64,000 nucleotides of DNA from Musa acuminata AAA Group. Its lineage: Eukaryota; Streptophyta; Magnoliopsida; Zingiberales; Musaceae. The DNA lies in the NCBI RefSeq assembly GCF_036884655.1, contig NC_088355.1, forward strand, positions 24,432,501-24,496,500, given 5' to 3'. The translations under genes and the position numbers were made by a program. The notes under the pieces were generated by a model. That model was given only the letters and a program-made list of their open reading frames with translations, had not been told where the DNA came from and searched no databases. Shown in pieces: positions 35,389 to 47,484 of the stretch; the first letter of the stretch is position 1, and every line of letters starts with the position of its first letter.

Positions 35389-37019
35389 GCAAATCTTTGA
35401 CCAAGTCATTAGCAAGCAAAATGTTATGATGTATACTTCTCCCTTTGACGAAAGCAGCTTGATTTGGGCTAATGATCTTGTGTATTACCTTTTGCATTCT
35501 ATTTGCCAATACTTTGGAGATGATCTTGTAATTGAAGTTGCATAATGATAAGGGTCGATAGTTCTCTAGTGAATCTGCCCCTGCATTCTTCGAAATTAAA
35601 GAAATAAATGTGCAATTCATCTCTCTAAGAATATGATCTGAAGAGAAAAAATGTTGGCAAGCCTTGATCACATCATTTCCAATAATAGACCAAGCAGTTT
35701 GGTAAAATGCATTGAGGATTGAAATAGCTTCCGAATCAAGTTTTCTAGTCGGCTCCACATGAATGTTATTAGGTTTCCCAGCTTGATTGAGTAAGGACTC
35801 TAAAAATTTCTCTGTGTGTGCTTTAACCTCATGTAAACTTCTCAATAAGATTGTCATCTTTGTCTCTGCATTTGCTGATACGGTTAATCGCCCTTCGAGT
35901 AGCAATTGAAGCATAGAAAAATTTAGTATTGGAATCCCCTAGTGTAAGCCAATGCTGTCGAGACTTCTGCTTTGCAAAACTTTCCTCCTGTTTTAAGGCT
36001 TGCATGAAGTTATTTCTGGCTTCTGTCTCTTTGTAGATAATATTTTCATCATTTGGCTGAAGTTGCAGCTCATGTTGCAATGCCATTAGTTCCTTTCTCC
36101 ACAATTGAACTCTGGTGTTAATATTGCCAAAGGTATTTGTATTCCACTCCTTTAGTGCTGCTTTACAGGCTTTGAGCTTTTGACATAAGATGTAAGGGGG
36201 GGATCCATGCGCATTAAAATTCCAAGCAGATCTAATAACATCAAGAAATTGAGGATGAGTACTCCACATGTTAAAGAATCTAAACGGTTTCTTGCCTCTT
36301 GGTGTCGTTTTTTCTGCATGTATATACATTAAATAATGGTCAGAAAACAAAGGAGCACCATACTCAAGAAGTGAATCTGGGTAAACTGTTAACCATTCAT
36401 GATTAATCAAATACCTATCAAGTCGAGCCATTATTTTTCTGTTAGCAGCACCTTGATTACTCCAGGAGAGCCAATTACCCACAGATTTCATATCAAACAA
36501 TGCTGCAGTGTCAATGTAATCATTAAAACTTTGAAGCTGGCTTTCTAAAAGTTGTCTACCCCCCTCTTTTTCATTTGTGTACCGAACAGTATTAAAGTCT
36601 CCAAGAATAATCCAAGGTACATTGAGACAGCCATTTACAATATTAGTCAGGTCAGACCAAAGAGTATTTCTTTCTTGCATACTGTTCGAAGCATATATGC
36701 CAGTGAAATTGAATTGACAGCCATTCTTTTTATACTCTACCTTAAGATGAATGAATTGATCAGTAGCAGAAATAAACCAAGAATTAATAGAGTTAGGATG
36801 CCATAATACCCATATTCGACCAAAAGTTTCATTTGAGTCATTGGTAAACAGTTCTGCGTCCGGCCATATTAAATTCTTTTGAGCTTGAACGCGCAATTGT
36901 TTAATTTTCGTTTCCACTAGAATAACAATATCACATGCGGTAGACTTGATTATTTTGTTGAGCTCCCGACATTTCTCCGGCTTATTAAGTCCGCGAATAT
37001 TCCAGCATGTTATCTTCAT
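35389..37019 (-). pseudogene. LINE2 ORF2: endonuclease plus truncated reverse transcriptase
   Basis: Starts MKITCWNIRGLNKPEKCREL. The APE-like endonuclease is complete at the motif level: N7, E36 in VETKI, GDFN (D141), and SDH (226-228). The first frame is open for 396 codons to 35829. A frameshift near 35850 moves the continuation to another frame, which holds the RT N-terminal motifs ENYRPLSLCN and NQAAFVKGRSIHHNIL. The FADD-type catalytic box, the thumb and zf-RVT are missing. Confidence 0.88.
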
Positions 37020-37219
37020 TAGTAATAAACAAATGAAAAGGTAGTAAGGTATTCATCCTACGACTTTGGATGGATTGTACCATCCTTTTTCTTATCCTTC
37101 GGTTTTGCATTTTCCTCCCTTACAATATCCTTACCTTTTATGGCTTTATTCCTATATTTATCCACTTCATCTACAACTTGCAGATTTTTAAACTTTAAAG
37201 TACCTTGAATCATGTGATC

Positions 37220-38510
37220 TTAATTGGCAGGGTTTGTTGAAGCTCGATAAGATTGTTGCAGCCCAATATCTTGAATAGTACTTGTTGGAGCAACCTGACT
37301 AGAGAGGTTTGTTGGGGCATGAGTTTGTTGAGACAGAATATCCTTGTTGGCGATGTCTGTTGTGGCCTGAGTTTGTTGAGGAAGAATATCCTTGCTGGCG
37401 ATATTTGCTTGGACCTGAGTTCGTTGAGCTATTGTGGATGGATCCGATGATATTGGAAGAGATGAAGTTCCTGACTTATGTTTCTCCTGTCCACTAGTAC
37501 CATGGGAAACCTCTGTTGTGGAAGGCTCTGACATTATAGGAAGAGATAATGTTTTGGAATTGTCCTTCTGTCCGCAATGCTTTCCTTGCGAGTCAGAATG
37601 CTCAATAGTTTTCGCCACCATCGGTGCTACTGCCATTAGAGAAGAATCACTTTGTTGCTGATGCGCTTGACGTGGTTGATAGACCAAAAGATAAGCAACG
37701 CTAACATCGTTGTGGCTTCCAGGAATATGAGACATGTACCTTCCGAGTGTTCCCGTCAAGATCACGATAGAAAACCTCATTAGGAAGATCTTCATCGGAA
37801 GAAACCAGCACACATGCTCGTGCAAATGCTAATCTCGTCTGAGCTGCTGTTGCTTTGTCGATGAAGAGTGGCTGTCCCAGAGTGTTGCATAACTTTGCAA
37901 TAAAACATCGACTCCAAAGATGTAGAGGCAGTCCTTGAAAGGATACCCATAATGGAATAGACTGTAGGCTATCTAACTCCAAACGGACTTCAGGAGACCA
38001 ACGTCGTAGAATCATTGGATGACCACGGATAGTCCAGAATCCTTCGAGGATTCGTTGCAAATCTTCTTCAGAGTATAGCTTGCAAACAAAGAATCCGTTC
38101 TCCAGCATATGTAGATCAAATGTCGATATTCCCCATCGAGTTTTGATAAATGAGGATAGTGGGAAATAAGATGTTTTGAGACCTACCACATAGCCAACAA
38201 TCGCCATAGACCATGTCTCAATAAGCTCTGCTGAATCAGCAGTCTCGTATACAGCAATCTTCTTATCAGCCTGAACTTCTGGAGTAAAGAATTCCAAGCT
38301 TAGATCTGGACTTCCAACCGGAGCCTTGAAGAGGCTAGTCCAAGGCCGAGGATCGTTGGAAATGAGAGCATGCTGCCATGATCTAGAGCGCGACCTGCTT
38401 CGATGCTGCTTCGTCGAAGGAGTTTCTCTCTGGAAAGGTTGGGGGGTAGCGGTAGGGAGCCTTGCAACCCTCTCGCCACCATTGCCAGCCCTAGGGGCCG
38501 TCGCTGCCAT
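37220..38510 (-). pseudogene. LINE2 ORF1 (DUF4283-like)
   Basis: First frame 38510-37701, 269 codons. A basic N-terminus (RSRSRSRSW) precedes a DUF4283-like core, roughly residues 80-230 (RWGISTFDLHMLENGFFVCKL, LWVSFQGLPLHLW). It stops at what should be the zinc knuckle (QRC then TAG). After a frame change, a Gln/Thr/Ser-rich tail with short repeats (KDILPQQTQ, KDILSQQTH) runs to 37220. ORF1 proteins of plant L1s bind the element RNA; this copy is broken. Confidence 0.82.
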
Positions 38511-38519
38511 GTTTGATCC

Positions 38520-38780
38520 CTCTTCTGGTCGCCGCTACAGAAACGCCGCCATTGGGAAAAGCCACCGCTGCAGTATATTAGATCGCCGCTACAGTACCGT
38601 CGCCCTAGGGAGATCTGGTTTACAGAATCGTTGCCCTTGGGGAGAAGCCGACGCTACAGAGATCTGGTCGCCGCTACAGTGTCGTCGCCCTAGATCTAGT
38701 CGCTGCTACAGTGTCGTCGCCGCCGCTACAGTACCGTCGTCCTTGGGAGATCAGATCGCCTCTATAGTGTCGTCGCCCTT
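38520..38780 (-). repeat. LINE2 leader repeats (ctacagt / actgtag words)
   Basis: Repeated gccgctacagtgtcgtcgcc-like words with gagatctggtcg spacers lie upstream of ORF1. The same repeat type resumes directly after C2 at 47485. Confidence 0.8.
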
Positions 38781-40275
38781 TGCTAGTCATAAGTGCCCAG
38801 CAAGCCAATCACGTGAGTGATGGCACGTGTGACTTGATACAGAATCTTTTTGCTTATTATATTTTGGCGTATATCACTTTATAACTATTGCATAAATGCA
38901 TATATATTGTGATGTCCTTGGATTTGTGCAATGGGAATCGGATCGTGATGAGATCACGATAATGAGATCGATTCACCTTTAAACACATATCCTAAATAAT
39001 CCCGGTCATAGATTACTCGAGAGGGACATCGTGATAACCGGATAGACTGGTGTGCTGTATACCCGTCCATATGATGGATGCAGCTGGTCTCATAGCTGCT
39101 CGTGTAGGGACACTAGGGATACAGTACAGGTGCTCATTGGAGAATGAGTTCACTGATTGATCCGCTTACGGAATGCTGGATGGTTGATGATGCCTTATTG
39201 TCAGACAACGATTCCGTAGTCCTAGTGGTGTATCTGGTTCTTAGACTTGAGACACCAAGGATGTCCTGTATGAGTGCTCCACTCTTTGATACCAGACTTA
39301 TAGGTTTGGCTGTTCCCAGATCTAGTACAGTTGGTCATTGGGAGTGGTAGTCGACCTTACGAGGGCTATTGAGTGTCGATAAAGGATCATCCACTCTCGG
39401 TATCATGAGAGGAATATCCCATGTGTTCTTGCTCAGACAAATCCCTGGCCAGGGTCATTCGGGTTGAGAGAGAAAGAGTTCTCCGGGAGAATCCGATTAG
39501 AGCGAGACTCGAGTAGAAACCGTATGGGTCTGACAGCACCATGCTCGATATACGGTCTCTGGGATATTAGATGGATGAGGGACTATAGGTACATGGTAAC
39601 TGAGGACAGACAGGTCCAATGGATTGGATTCCCCTGTATCGTCTGGGGACTACGGCGTAGTGGCCTAGTACTTCCGTAGTCGATGAGTCGAGTGAATTAT
39701 TACAGAGATAATAATTCACTGAGTTAGAAGGAGTTCTGACAGGTATGACTCACGGCCAGCTCGATATTGGGCCTAGAGGGTCACACACATATGGTAGGCA
39801 TTGCGATGAGTAGAGGTTCGGATATGAGATATCCGACGGAGCCCTTGTCTTATTGGATGCAGATCCAATACCCACTAGGGAAAGGACCCATTAGGGTTTT
39901 GACACGGGATCTCTATAAATAGGAGGGATTCACAGCCTCATAGGCTAGAGTCTTTGCTTGCCCTTCCTATTCTCCTCTCCCTCTCCCCCTCAGAGTAGGC
40001 CTGGAGTTTTGAAGAGCGTCGTCGCAACCCTGCTGTGTGGATCACCGCTAGAGAGGAGGACGCTTGACCTCCTTCACCCTCTCCTAAGGATCTGCAAGGA
40101 AACAGGGATATACGATCTCCCTAGGTAACACAATCTTTATACGCAGTTTTGTGTTTTTTGCGGATTTTACGCACCAATCTTCGCACGACGATGAACATCT
40201 TTTTGGGAATCGGGGATTTTTGTTTTCTTGTTCTTCCGCTGCGCATATGATGTCGCCCCCTATGATTTCCCAACA
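38781..40275 (+). repeat. 5' LTR of C2
   Basis: 1,495 bp. TATAAATA at 39914-39921 (ctctataaataggaggg). Small open frames inside (39144-39350, 39464-39679) recur unchanged in every copy of this LTR and are not considered genes. Confidence 0.95.
39914..39921 (+). promoter_or_regulatory. TATA box of the C2 5' LTR
   Basis: TATAAATA in a GC-flanked context. Repeated at 47123-47130 in the 3' LTR and, as complement, at 49790-49797 in C4. Confidence 0.8.
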
Positions 40276-40276
40276 G

Positions 40277-40288
40277 TGGTATCAGAGC
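40277..40288 (+). other. primer binding site of C2 (initiator tRNA-Met)
   Basis: TGGTATCAGAGC one base after the LTR. Confidence 0.95.
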
Positions 40289-42156
40289 CAGGTTGTTCGT
40301 GCGAATGATTGGTTTTTGAACTGCGTTTGTTGTGTTTAGGAAGAATATTGACGTCAAAATCGTTGACGCAAAAAGCAAGGAAGGGCAGCAACAATTGCTG
40401 CCCTCGATCTGCATGCCTGCAGCCAGCCGCAGCCGCAGCCAGGCAGCACAGCGCCGGCGCATGCGCAAGCGCTGTGCCTGCAGCAGCCGGCCGGCGGTCT
40501 GCTTGCAGCAGGCTTGCGGCCGGCGGGGCTGGCAGCTCGCTCGGTAGAAGCGCCTGCGGCCACTGAGCCCGCGGGCAGAGGCGCCGCGGGGCAGCAGCGC
40601 GGGCTGAGGCACCGCAGGGCAGCGGCGCCTGTGGCCGCTGCTCCCACGGGCAAAAACCCCGCAGGGGTGGCCGCCAGCGAGACAGCACCACCTGCGGGCG
40701 CTGACTCGCGGGCAGAACCGCCCGCGGAGGCGGCGGCGCCCGCGGGAGCGCCCACCTGCAGCGGCAGAGACCCCAGCGGGCGTGCCACCTGCAGGCGAGG
40801 GCAGTGCCCTCGCCCTCGCCGCACAGGCCGCCGCCAGCAGGGTGGCGGCGGCGGCGGCGCAGCAGCAAGGGGGAGAAGGGCATTAGGGTTTTCTGGGTAA
40901 AAAGACAGTTTTGCCCCCTCGGAATTTGAGAAATTCCAATTTCTGTCTTTTGTCCAAATTACGAAAATACCCTTAGGAATTGAGAAATTCCCTATATATC
41001 CCTGATTTCAGAAAATATTAATTAATTAAAAGGTTTAGTTGATTATTATTTTTATTATTATCTAGTAGTCCTACATGATGATGATTATTTATACATGTGA
41101 TATATGATGAGTGGACGGATGATCATGGACCGTGTGATGTGTGTACTTGTGATTATTATTATTGAGGTCTGCGAACCTCCATTATATTTCTCGTTTATTG
41201 TCGGGCCTGCGTGCCTATGATTAAGTTGTAATCACATGAGGAGGCGCAGCGGGAGCGTGGAAGCCATAGCGGGACCCACGAGACGGACGATCGTGATGCA
41301 TGGAGATGCATCAAGATGTCGACGGAACCGACGAGGACGAGATGGACGATCACAAGGCATGGAGATGCACCGTTGCACACATAGATATTGATGTGAGTGA
41401 TTAGGCCTACTGGCTCGGGCCTAATCATATTAGGTTGTGGTCCATGATCATCTGGTGTGATTGCTTATACACATACTAGATATGTATATATATTTGCATG
41501 CGATGTAGATATATATTAAATATGTATATGTGTGACATGTCATATTAGGAGACCAAATCATAGAAACATCTCTCGATAAAATTAAGTCGGTAAACGTGAG
41601 GCAATTAGATTGACCCACGTGGCCTTCCATCGTTATGAGTAGGAACCGAATCCCGGTGTAGGTTGAGTTGGTCGAGTCCCTCGAGACTCACCTATATCGC
41701 GATTCGCTATCTTGCTTACGACATAGAGATGTCACCGGTGACCTGAGGGCATGATATGCTTGGTCGAGTCCCTCGAGGGTATATCATCAAATCAGACTCA
41801 TCTTGTAACGAAGGTGTTGACTTAACCGAGCATCATGGTTGGTCGAGTCCCTCGAGGCCATGGTGATTCGGAGGCCGAACAGGACGGGAATCACAAGGAG
41901 TTGTGATCGGCAAGAGTTGTCTACCTTTTAGGCTTAGTGTGATTGGTCGAGTCCCTCGAGGTTACACTAAGACGCTGATTGGATCCTGATCCCCACTAGA
42001 AGTCTGCCGGAGACTTCCGTTTCACGTGCTGAGGGTGTCGCGTGACTCGTTAGTAAAATAGTGGGAGCATATTAAGATAGAAGTCCATATCTTGATAGTT
42101 TATTTCTTGCAAAATCTGCATGTTATTCATTTTTGCTACATCTTTATTTTCAGAAA
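40289..42156 (+). other. long structured leader of C2
   Basis: About 1.9 kb between primer site and gag. 40380-40870 is very GC-rich (gcggc/gccgc words) and gives long spurious frames on both strands. The right part carries four hairpins (listed separately) and a 12-bp palindrome gtcaccggtgac. A pyrimidine-rich ctttattttcag ends 4 bases before the gag ATG and looks like a splice acceptor. Confidence 0.75.
41658..41968 (+). promoter_or_regulatory. four successive hairpins with a common core in the C2 leader
   Basis: Core ttggtcgagtccctcgag at 41668-41685, 41760-41777, 41839-41856 and 41943-41960. Each core folds as UCGAG-UCC-CUCGA, has the same 2-nt GG bulge, and extends into an outer stem. 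The outer arms differ at each site (taggt(t)gag/ctcaccta, gatatgc/gtatatc, catcatgg/ccatggtg, agtgtga/ttacact) yet pair in all four, with G-U pairs. This suggests selected RNA structure in the genomic RNA leader. Confidence 0.75.
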
Positions 42157-45100
42157 ATGTCGCTTTCAAATCCCTTACGTGGCATACTTGATGTCAACCG
42201 CCTCACTGGTCCAAATTATACGGATTGGCTCCGTAACTTGAGAATTGTTCTCACAGCGGGGAAAATCGTGTACGTCCTTGATACAGTGATGCCTACGCCC
42301 GAAGAAGGGGCAAGCGAGGATGAGATCGCTCGCTACGTGAAGTACATTGATGACTCCACTCTTGCTCAGTGCTATATGTTGGGCTCTATGACTCCAGAGT
42401 TACAGAGACAACATGAAAAGATGGATGCCAGATCCATTCTCCTACATGTCCGTAAATTGTTTGAGGAACAGGGAATGACTCAACGATATGAGATATCCAA
42501 GAGCCTTTTCCGCGCTAGGATGATTGAGGGGACACCGGTTCAGAACCATGTCCTAAAGATGATTGAGTGGATAGAGAAACTCACAGGTCTAGGAATGGTC
42601 CTAGAGGATAACTTGTGTGTGGACATTGTGCTTCAGTCCCTACCAGATTCCTTTTCACAGTTCATAATGAACTTTAATATGAACAAGCTTGAGGTGACTC
42701 TCCCAGAGCTCCTCAATATGTTGAGGGAGGCAGAGAGTACTATTAAGAAAGAGAAGCCAGTTCTCTACACTGGTGAGACCAGAAAGAAAAGGAAAGCAGA
42801 AAGGTCCCTTAAGAAGGGAAAGGGCAAGGGCAAACAAGGTAAAGCAAAGGTTGCTAAGAAAGACCCAACAAAGGACAAAGGCCAGTGCTTCCACTGTGGT
42901 AAAGATGGGCACTGGAAGAGAAACTGCAAAGAGTACCTTGCAGAAAGGGCGAAACAAAAGCTTGATGAAGCTTCAGGTACATTCATGATCAGTCTCCATT
43001 TGTCAGACTCTTATGATAACACATGGGTATTAGATACCGGTAGTGCTTATCATATATGTAATTCGTTGCAGGTTCTGGCAAGGCCTAGGAGACTAGAGAG
43101 AGGCGAGATGGACCTCAAGATGGGTAATGGAGCAAAAGTTGCTGTATTAGCTGTTGGCGAGGTCGCCCTACATCTGCCTAGTGGAGCTTTTATTGCATTA
43201 GATGCATGTTATTTTGTTCCTTCTATTATCAAAAACATTATCTCCATTTCATGTTTAACAGTTAGTGGATATAAATTTGTTTTTGAGAACAATGGTTGTT
43301 CGATATTATTAGATGATAAGATCATCACGAAAGGAACATTGCATAATGGTTTATTTATGTTAGACACCACTCCACATATCATGAATATAAATGTGTCCAA
43401 AAGGAAACGAGATGAGTTGAACAGTGCATACCTGTGGCATTGTAAGCTAGGTCACATCCATGAAAGAAGGATTCAAAAGTTGCTAAATGATGGATATCTA
43501 GATCCATTCGACTATGTGTCATATGCAACTTGTGAGCCTTGCATTCGTGGAAAACTGACCAACTCTCCATTTAGTGGAACTGGAGAGAGAGCCACTGAGT
43601 TGTTGGAACTCATACATAGTGATGTATGTGGACCCATGTCAACTCATGCCATTGGAGGTTACTCCTACTTCATTACATTTACTGATGATTTCTCAAGGTA
43701 TGGATATGTGTACTTAATGAAGTACAAGTCCGAGGCCTTTGAGAAATTCAGAGAGTATAAGAATGAGGTGGAGAACCAGACTGGAAAGAGTATCAAAACT
43801 CTTTGATCAGATCGAGGAGGTGAGTACTTAAGTACAGAGTTTACTCACTTCCTCAAGGACCATGGGATATTATCCCAATGGACACCTCCTTATACACCTC
43901 AGCTCAATGGTGTCTCTGAAAGGAGAAATCGTACATTATTAGATATGGTACGGTCCATGATGAGTTTCGCTGACCTACCCATCTCATTCTGGGGATATGC
44001 CCTAGAAACCGCAGCTTACCTTTTGAACAGAGTTCCAACTAAGTCGGTGGTGTCTACACCATATGAGATATGGAAAGGGAAGAAGCCTGATCTTAAAGTA
44101 GTTAAGATTTGGGGCTGCTCTGCCCATGTTAAAAGACACAACCCCGATAAGTTAGAATCAAGGACAAGGCGATGTAAATTTGTGGGATACCCCAAGGAAA
44201 CTTGTGGGTATTACTTCTATCATCTCGAGGACCAAAAGGTCTTTGTAGCTAAGAGAGCAGTGTTCCTTGAGAAGGAACACATTCTTGACGGAGACAGTGG
44301 GAGAATGATAGAATTGAGCGAGGTTGGAGAACCAAGCTCAAGCACCACTCTACAGCCCGAGTCTGTTCAGGTATCTAATACACAAGTTTCAACTTTACGC
44401 AGGTCTGATAGAGTATCCCATCCTCCTGAGAGATATGTGAGACATATTAGAGCAGAGGATGTAGAGGATATTGATCCTCAGACCTACAAGGAGGCTATTA
44501 TGAGTATAGACTCCGGGAAGTGGAAAGAAGCCATGAATTCTGAGATGGATTCTATGTACTCCAATAAGGTTTGGAACCTAGTTGATGCACCCGAAGGTAT
44601 TGTACCCATCGGTTGCAAGTGGATCTTTAAGAAAAAGATCGGAGTAGATGGAAAGGTAGAGACCTATAAAGCAAGGCTAGTGGCTAAGGGGTATCGTCAA
44701 AGGCAAGGTGTTGACTACGACGAAACTTTCTCACCCGTAGCAATGCTAAAATCCATCAGAATTCTATTGGCTATTGCAGCACACTATGATTATGAGATCT
44801 GGCAGATGGATGTGAAAACCGCATTCCTCAACGGGAACCTGGAGGAGGAGGTGTATATGATGCAACCTGAGGGATTCGTGTCCAAGAACTGCCCAGATAA
44901 GGTGTGTAGGTTGCTTAGATCCATTTATGGACTAAAGCAAGCTTCCCGAAGTTGGAACATAAGATTTGATGAGGCAATCAGATCTTATGACTTCGTTAAG
45001 AACGAAGATGAGCCTTGTGTATACAGAAAGGTAAGTGGGAGCGCTATTAGCTTTTTGGTGTTATATGTGGATGACATCCTCATCATTGGGAATGACATAG

Positions 45101-45975
45101 GAATGCTATCCACAATAAAGGCTTGGTTATCTAGACAATTCTCCATGAAGGACTTAGGAGAAGCATCTTATATCTTGGGGATTAGAATCTATAGAGATAG
45201 ATCCAAAAGGATGCTTGGCTTGTCCTAGTCCAGGTACATAGAAACCATTGTCAAAATGTTTGGCATTGAAAATTAGAAGAAAGGGCGAACATGGATATGA
45301 TACCTTATGCCTCAGCAATAGGGTCTATCATGTATGCCATGCTATGTACTAGGCCTGATATAGCGCATGCTCTGAGTGTCACGAGCAGGTATCAGGCGGA
45401 TCCAGGCTTGGAGCACTGGAAAGCAGTAAAGTGTATCCTTAAGTACTTGAGAAGGACTAAGGATCTTTTACTAGTATATGGAGGTAATAGCCTTAAGGTT
45501 GAAGGCTACACTGACTCAAGTTTTTAGTCTGATGTCGATGATAGCAAGTCGAATTCAGGGTATGTGTACACCTTGAATGGAGGAGCAGTGTGCTGGAAGA
45601 GTTCCAAGCAAGATACCACTGCTGACTCGACCACAGAGGCGGAGTACATTGCTGCATCAGATGCAGCAAAGGAGGGAGTCTGGTTGAAGAAGTTCATCAC
45701 AGATTTGGGAGTCGTGCCGGATAGTGAGGAGCCGATTTCCCTATATTGCGACAACAACGGGGCAATTACTCAAATAAGGGAACCCGGGTCTCATCAGAAG
45801 TGTTCTGAGGAGGTTCCAGCTTATAAGAGAGATCGTAACCCGAGGAGATGTAGTAGTGGAAAGAGTTCCATCCGAAGATAACATTGCAGATCCACTAACA
45901 AAGCCATTGTCTCAGATTATCTTTGAGCGTCACAAGGGTCTGATGGGGATCAGACACATAGGTGATTGGCTTTAG
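42157..45975 (+). pseudogene. C2 gag-pol polyprotein, disrupted
   Basis: ATG 42157 ([20 protein letters not shown]). Order: gag core; CCHC knuckle C244-C257 ([14 protein letters not shown]); protease DTG 293-295; integrase (CEPC, TDDFSRY, RSDRGGEY); RT (YVDDILI); RNase H (TEAEYIA). Breaks: TGA at 43804-43806 in integrase, TAG at 45226-45228 and 45274-45276, a frame-changing deletion near 45280, TAG at 45525-45527, and a small frame-changing deletion near 45800 in RNase H. The frame order (integrase before RT) defines Ty1/copia; the gag type suggests the Tork/Angela group, less surely. Confidence 0.93.
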
Positions 45976-45989
45976 GTCAAGTGGGAGAT
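45976..45989 (+). other. polypurine tract of C2
   Basis: gtcaagtgggagat abuts the TG of the 3' LTR. Confidence 0.85.
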
Positions 45990-47484
45990 TGCTAGTCATA
46001 AGTGCCCAGCAAGCCAATCACGTGAGTGATGGCACGTGTGACTTGATACAGAATATTTTTGCTTATTATATTTTGGCGTATATCACTTTATAACTATTGC
46101 ATAAATGCATATATATTGTGATGTCCTTGGATTTGTGCAATGGGAATCGGATCGTGATGAGATCACGATAATGAGATCGATTCACCTTTAAACACATATC
46201 CTAAATAATCCCGGTCATAGATTACTCGAGAGGGACATCGTGATAACCGGATAGACTGGTGTGCTGTATACCCGTCCATATGATGGATGCAGCTGGTCTC
46301 ATAGCTGCTCGTGTAGGGACACTAGGGATACAGTACAGGTGCTCATTGGAGAATGAGTTCACTGATTGATCCGCTTACGGAATGCTGGATGGTTGATGAT
46401 GCCTTATTGTCAGACAATGATTCCGTAGTCCTAGTGGTGTATCTGGTTCTTAGACTTGAGACACCAAGGATGTCCTGTATGAGTGCTCCACTCTTTGATA
46501 CCAGACTTATAGGTTTGGCTGTTCCCAGATCTAGTACAGCTGGTCATTGGGAGTGGTAGTCGACCTTACGAGGGCTATTGAGTGTCGATAAAGGATCATC
46601 CACTCTCGGTATCATGAGAGGAATATCCCATGTGTTCTTGCTCAGACAAATCCCTGGCCAGGGTCATTCGGGTTGAGAGAGAAAGAGTTCTCCGGGAGAA
46701 TCCGATTAGAGCGAGACTCGAGTAGAAACCGTATGGGTCTGACAGCACCATGCTCGATATACGGTCTCTGGGATATTAGATGGATGAGGGACTATAGGTA
46801 CATGGTAACTGAGGACAGACAGGTCCAATGGATTGGATTCCCCTGTATCGTCTGGGGACTACGGCGTAGTGGCCTAGTACTTCCGTAGTCGATGAGTCGA
46901 GTGAATTATTACAGAGATAATAATTCACTGAGTTAGAAGGAGTTCTGACAGGTATGACTCACGGCCAGCTCGATATTGGGCCTAGAGGGTCACACACATA
47001 TGGTAGGCATTGCGATGAGTAGAGGTTCGGATATGAGATATCCGACGGAGCCCTTGTCTTATTGGATGCAGATCCAATACCCACTAGGGAAAGGACCCAT
47101 TAGGGTTTTGACACGGGATCTCTATAAATAGGAGGGATTCACAGCCTCATAGGCTAGAGTCTTTGCTTGCCCTTCCTATTCTCCTCTCCCTCTCCCCCTC
47201 AGAGTAGGCCTGGAGTTTTGAGGAGCGTCGTCGCAACCCTGCTGTGTGGATCACCGCTAGAGAGGAGGACACTTGACCTCCTTCACCCTCTCCTAAGGAT
47301 CTGCAAGGAAACAGGGATATACGATCTCCCTAGGTAACACAATCTTTATACCCAGTTTTGTGTTTTTTGTGGATTTTACGCACCAATCTTCGCACGACGA
47401 TGAACATCTTTTTGGGAATCGGGGATTTTTGTTTTCTTGTTCTTCCGCTGCGCATATGATGTTGCCCCCTATGATTTCCCAACA
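45990..47484 (+). repeat. 3' LTR of C2
   Basis: 1,495 bp, same length as the 5' LTR; TATAAATA at 47123-47130. Confidence 0.95.

Larger units (their letters stand above)
35389..38780 (-). mobile_element. L1-type LINE, minus strand, 3'-truncated (LINE2, main part)
   Basis: Reading leftward from 38780: a leader with ctacagt/actgtag repeats, ORF1 with a DUF4283-like domain, and ORF2 with an APE-type endonuclease and the first third of RT. It stops at about 35389, before the RT active site, without a 3' UTR or poly(A), and is joined to the A' interior. Its 5' leader continues at 47485-47836 beyond the C2 insertion. Confidence 0.85.
38781..47484 (+). mobile_element. complete young Ty1/copia element C2
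   Basis: 5' LTR 38781-40275 and 3' LTR 45990-47484, both 1,495 bp (TGCTAGTC...CCCAACA), with only about 8-10 differences by eye. Target duplication ccctt at 38776-38780 and 47485-47489. Primer site 40277-40288, gag-pol 42157-45975, polypurine tract ending 45989. The polyprotein is broken, so it cannot be autonomous. It is inserted in the LINE2 leader. Confidence 0.96.

Noticed and set aside
39144..39679. 68- and 71-codon frames repeated at 46353-46888 and inverted at 50032-50567
   Set aside because: Identical because they lie in LTR copies of C2 and C4; upstream of or around the promoter and without known domains.
41668..41960. ggtcgagtcc words suggesting tRNA T-arms or tRNA-derived SINEs
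   Set aside because: No acceptor stem, D-arm or A box around any of the four copies; the hairpins have a 3-nt loop, not a 7-nt T loop.
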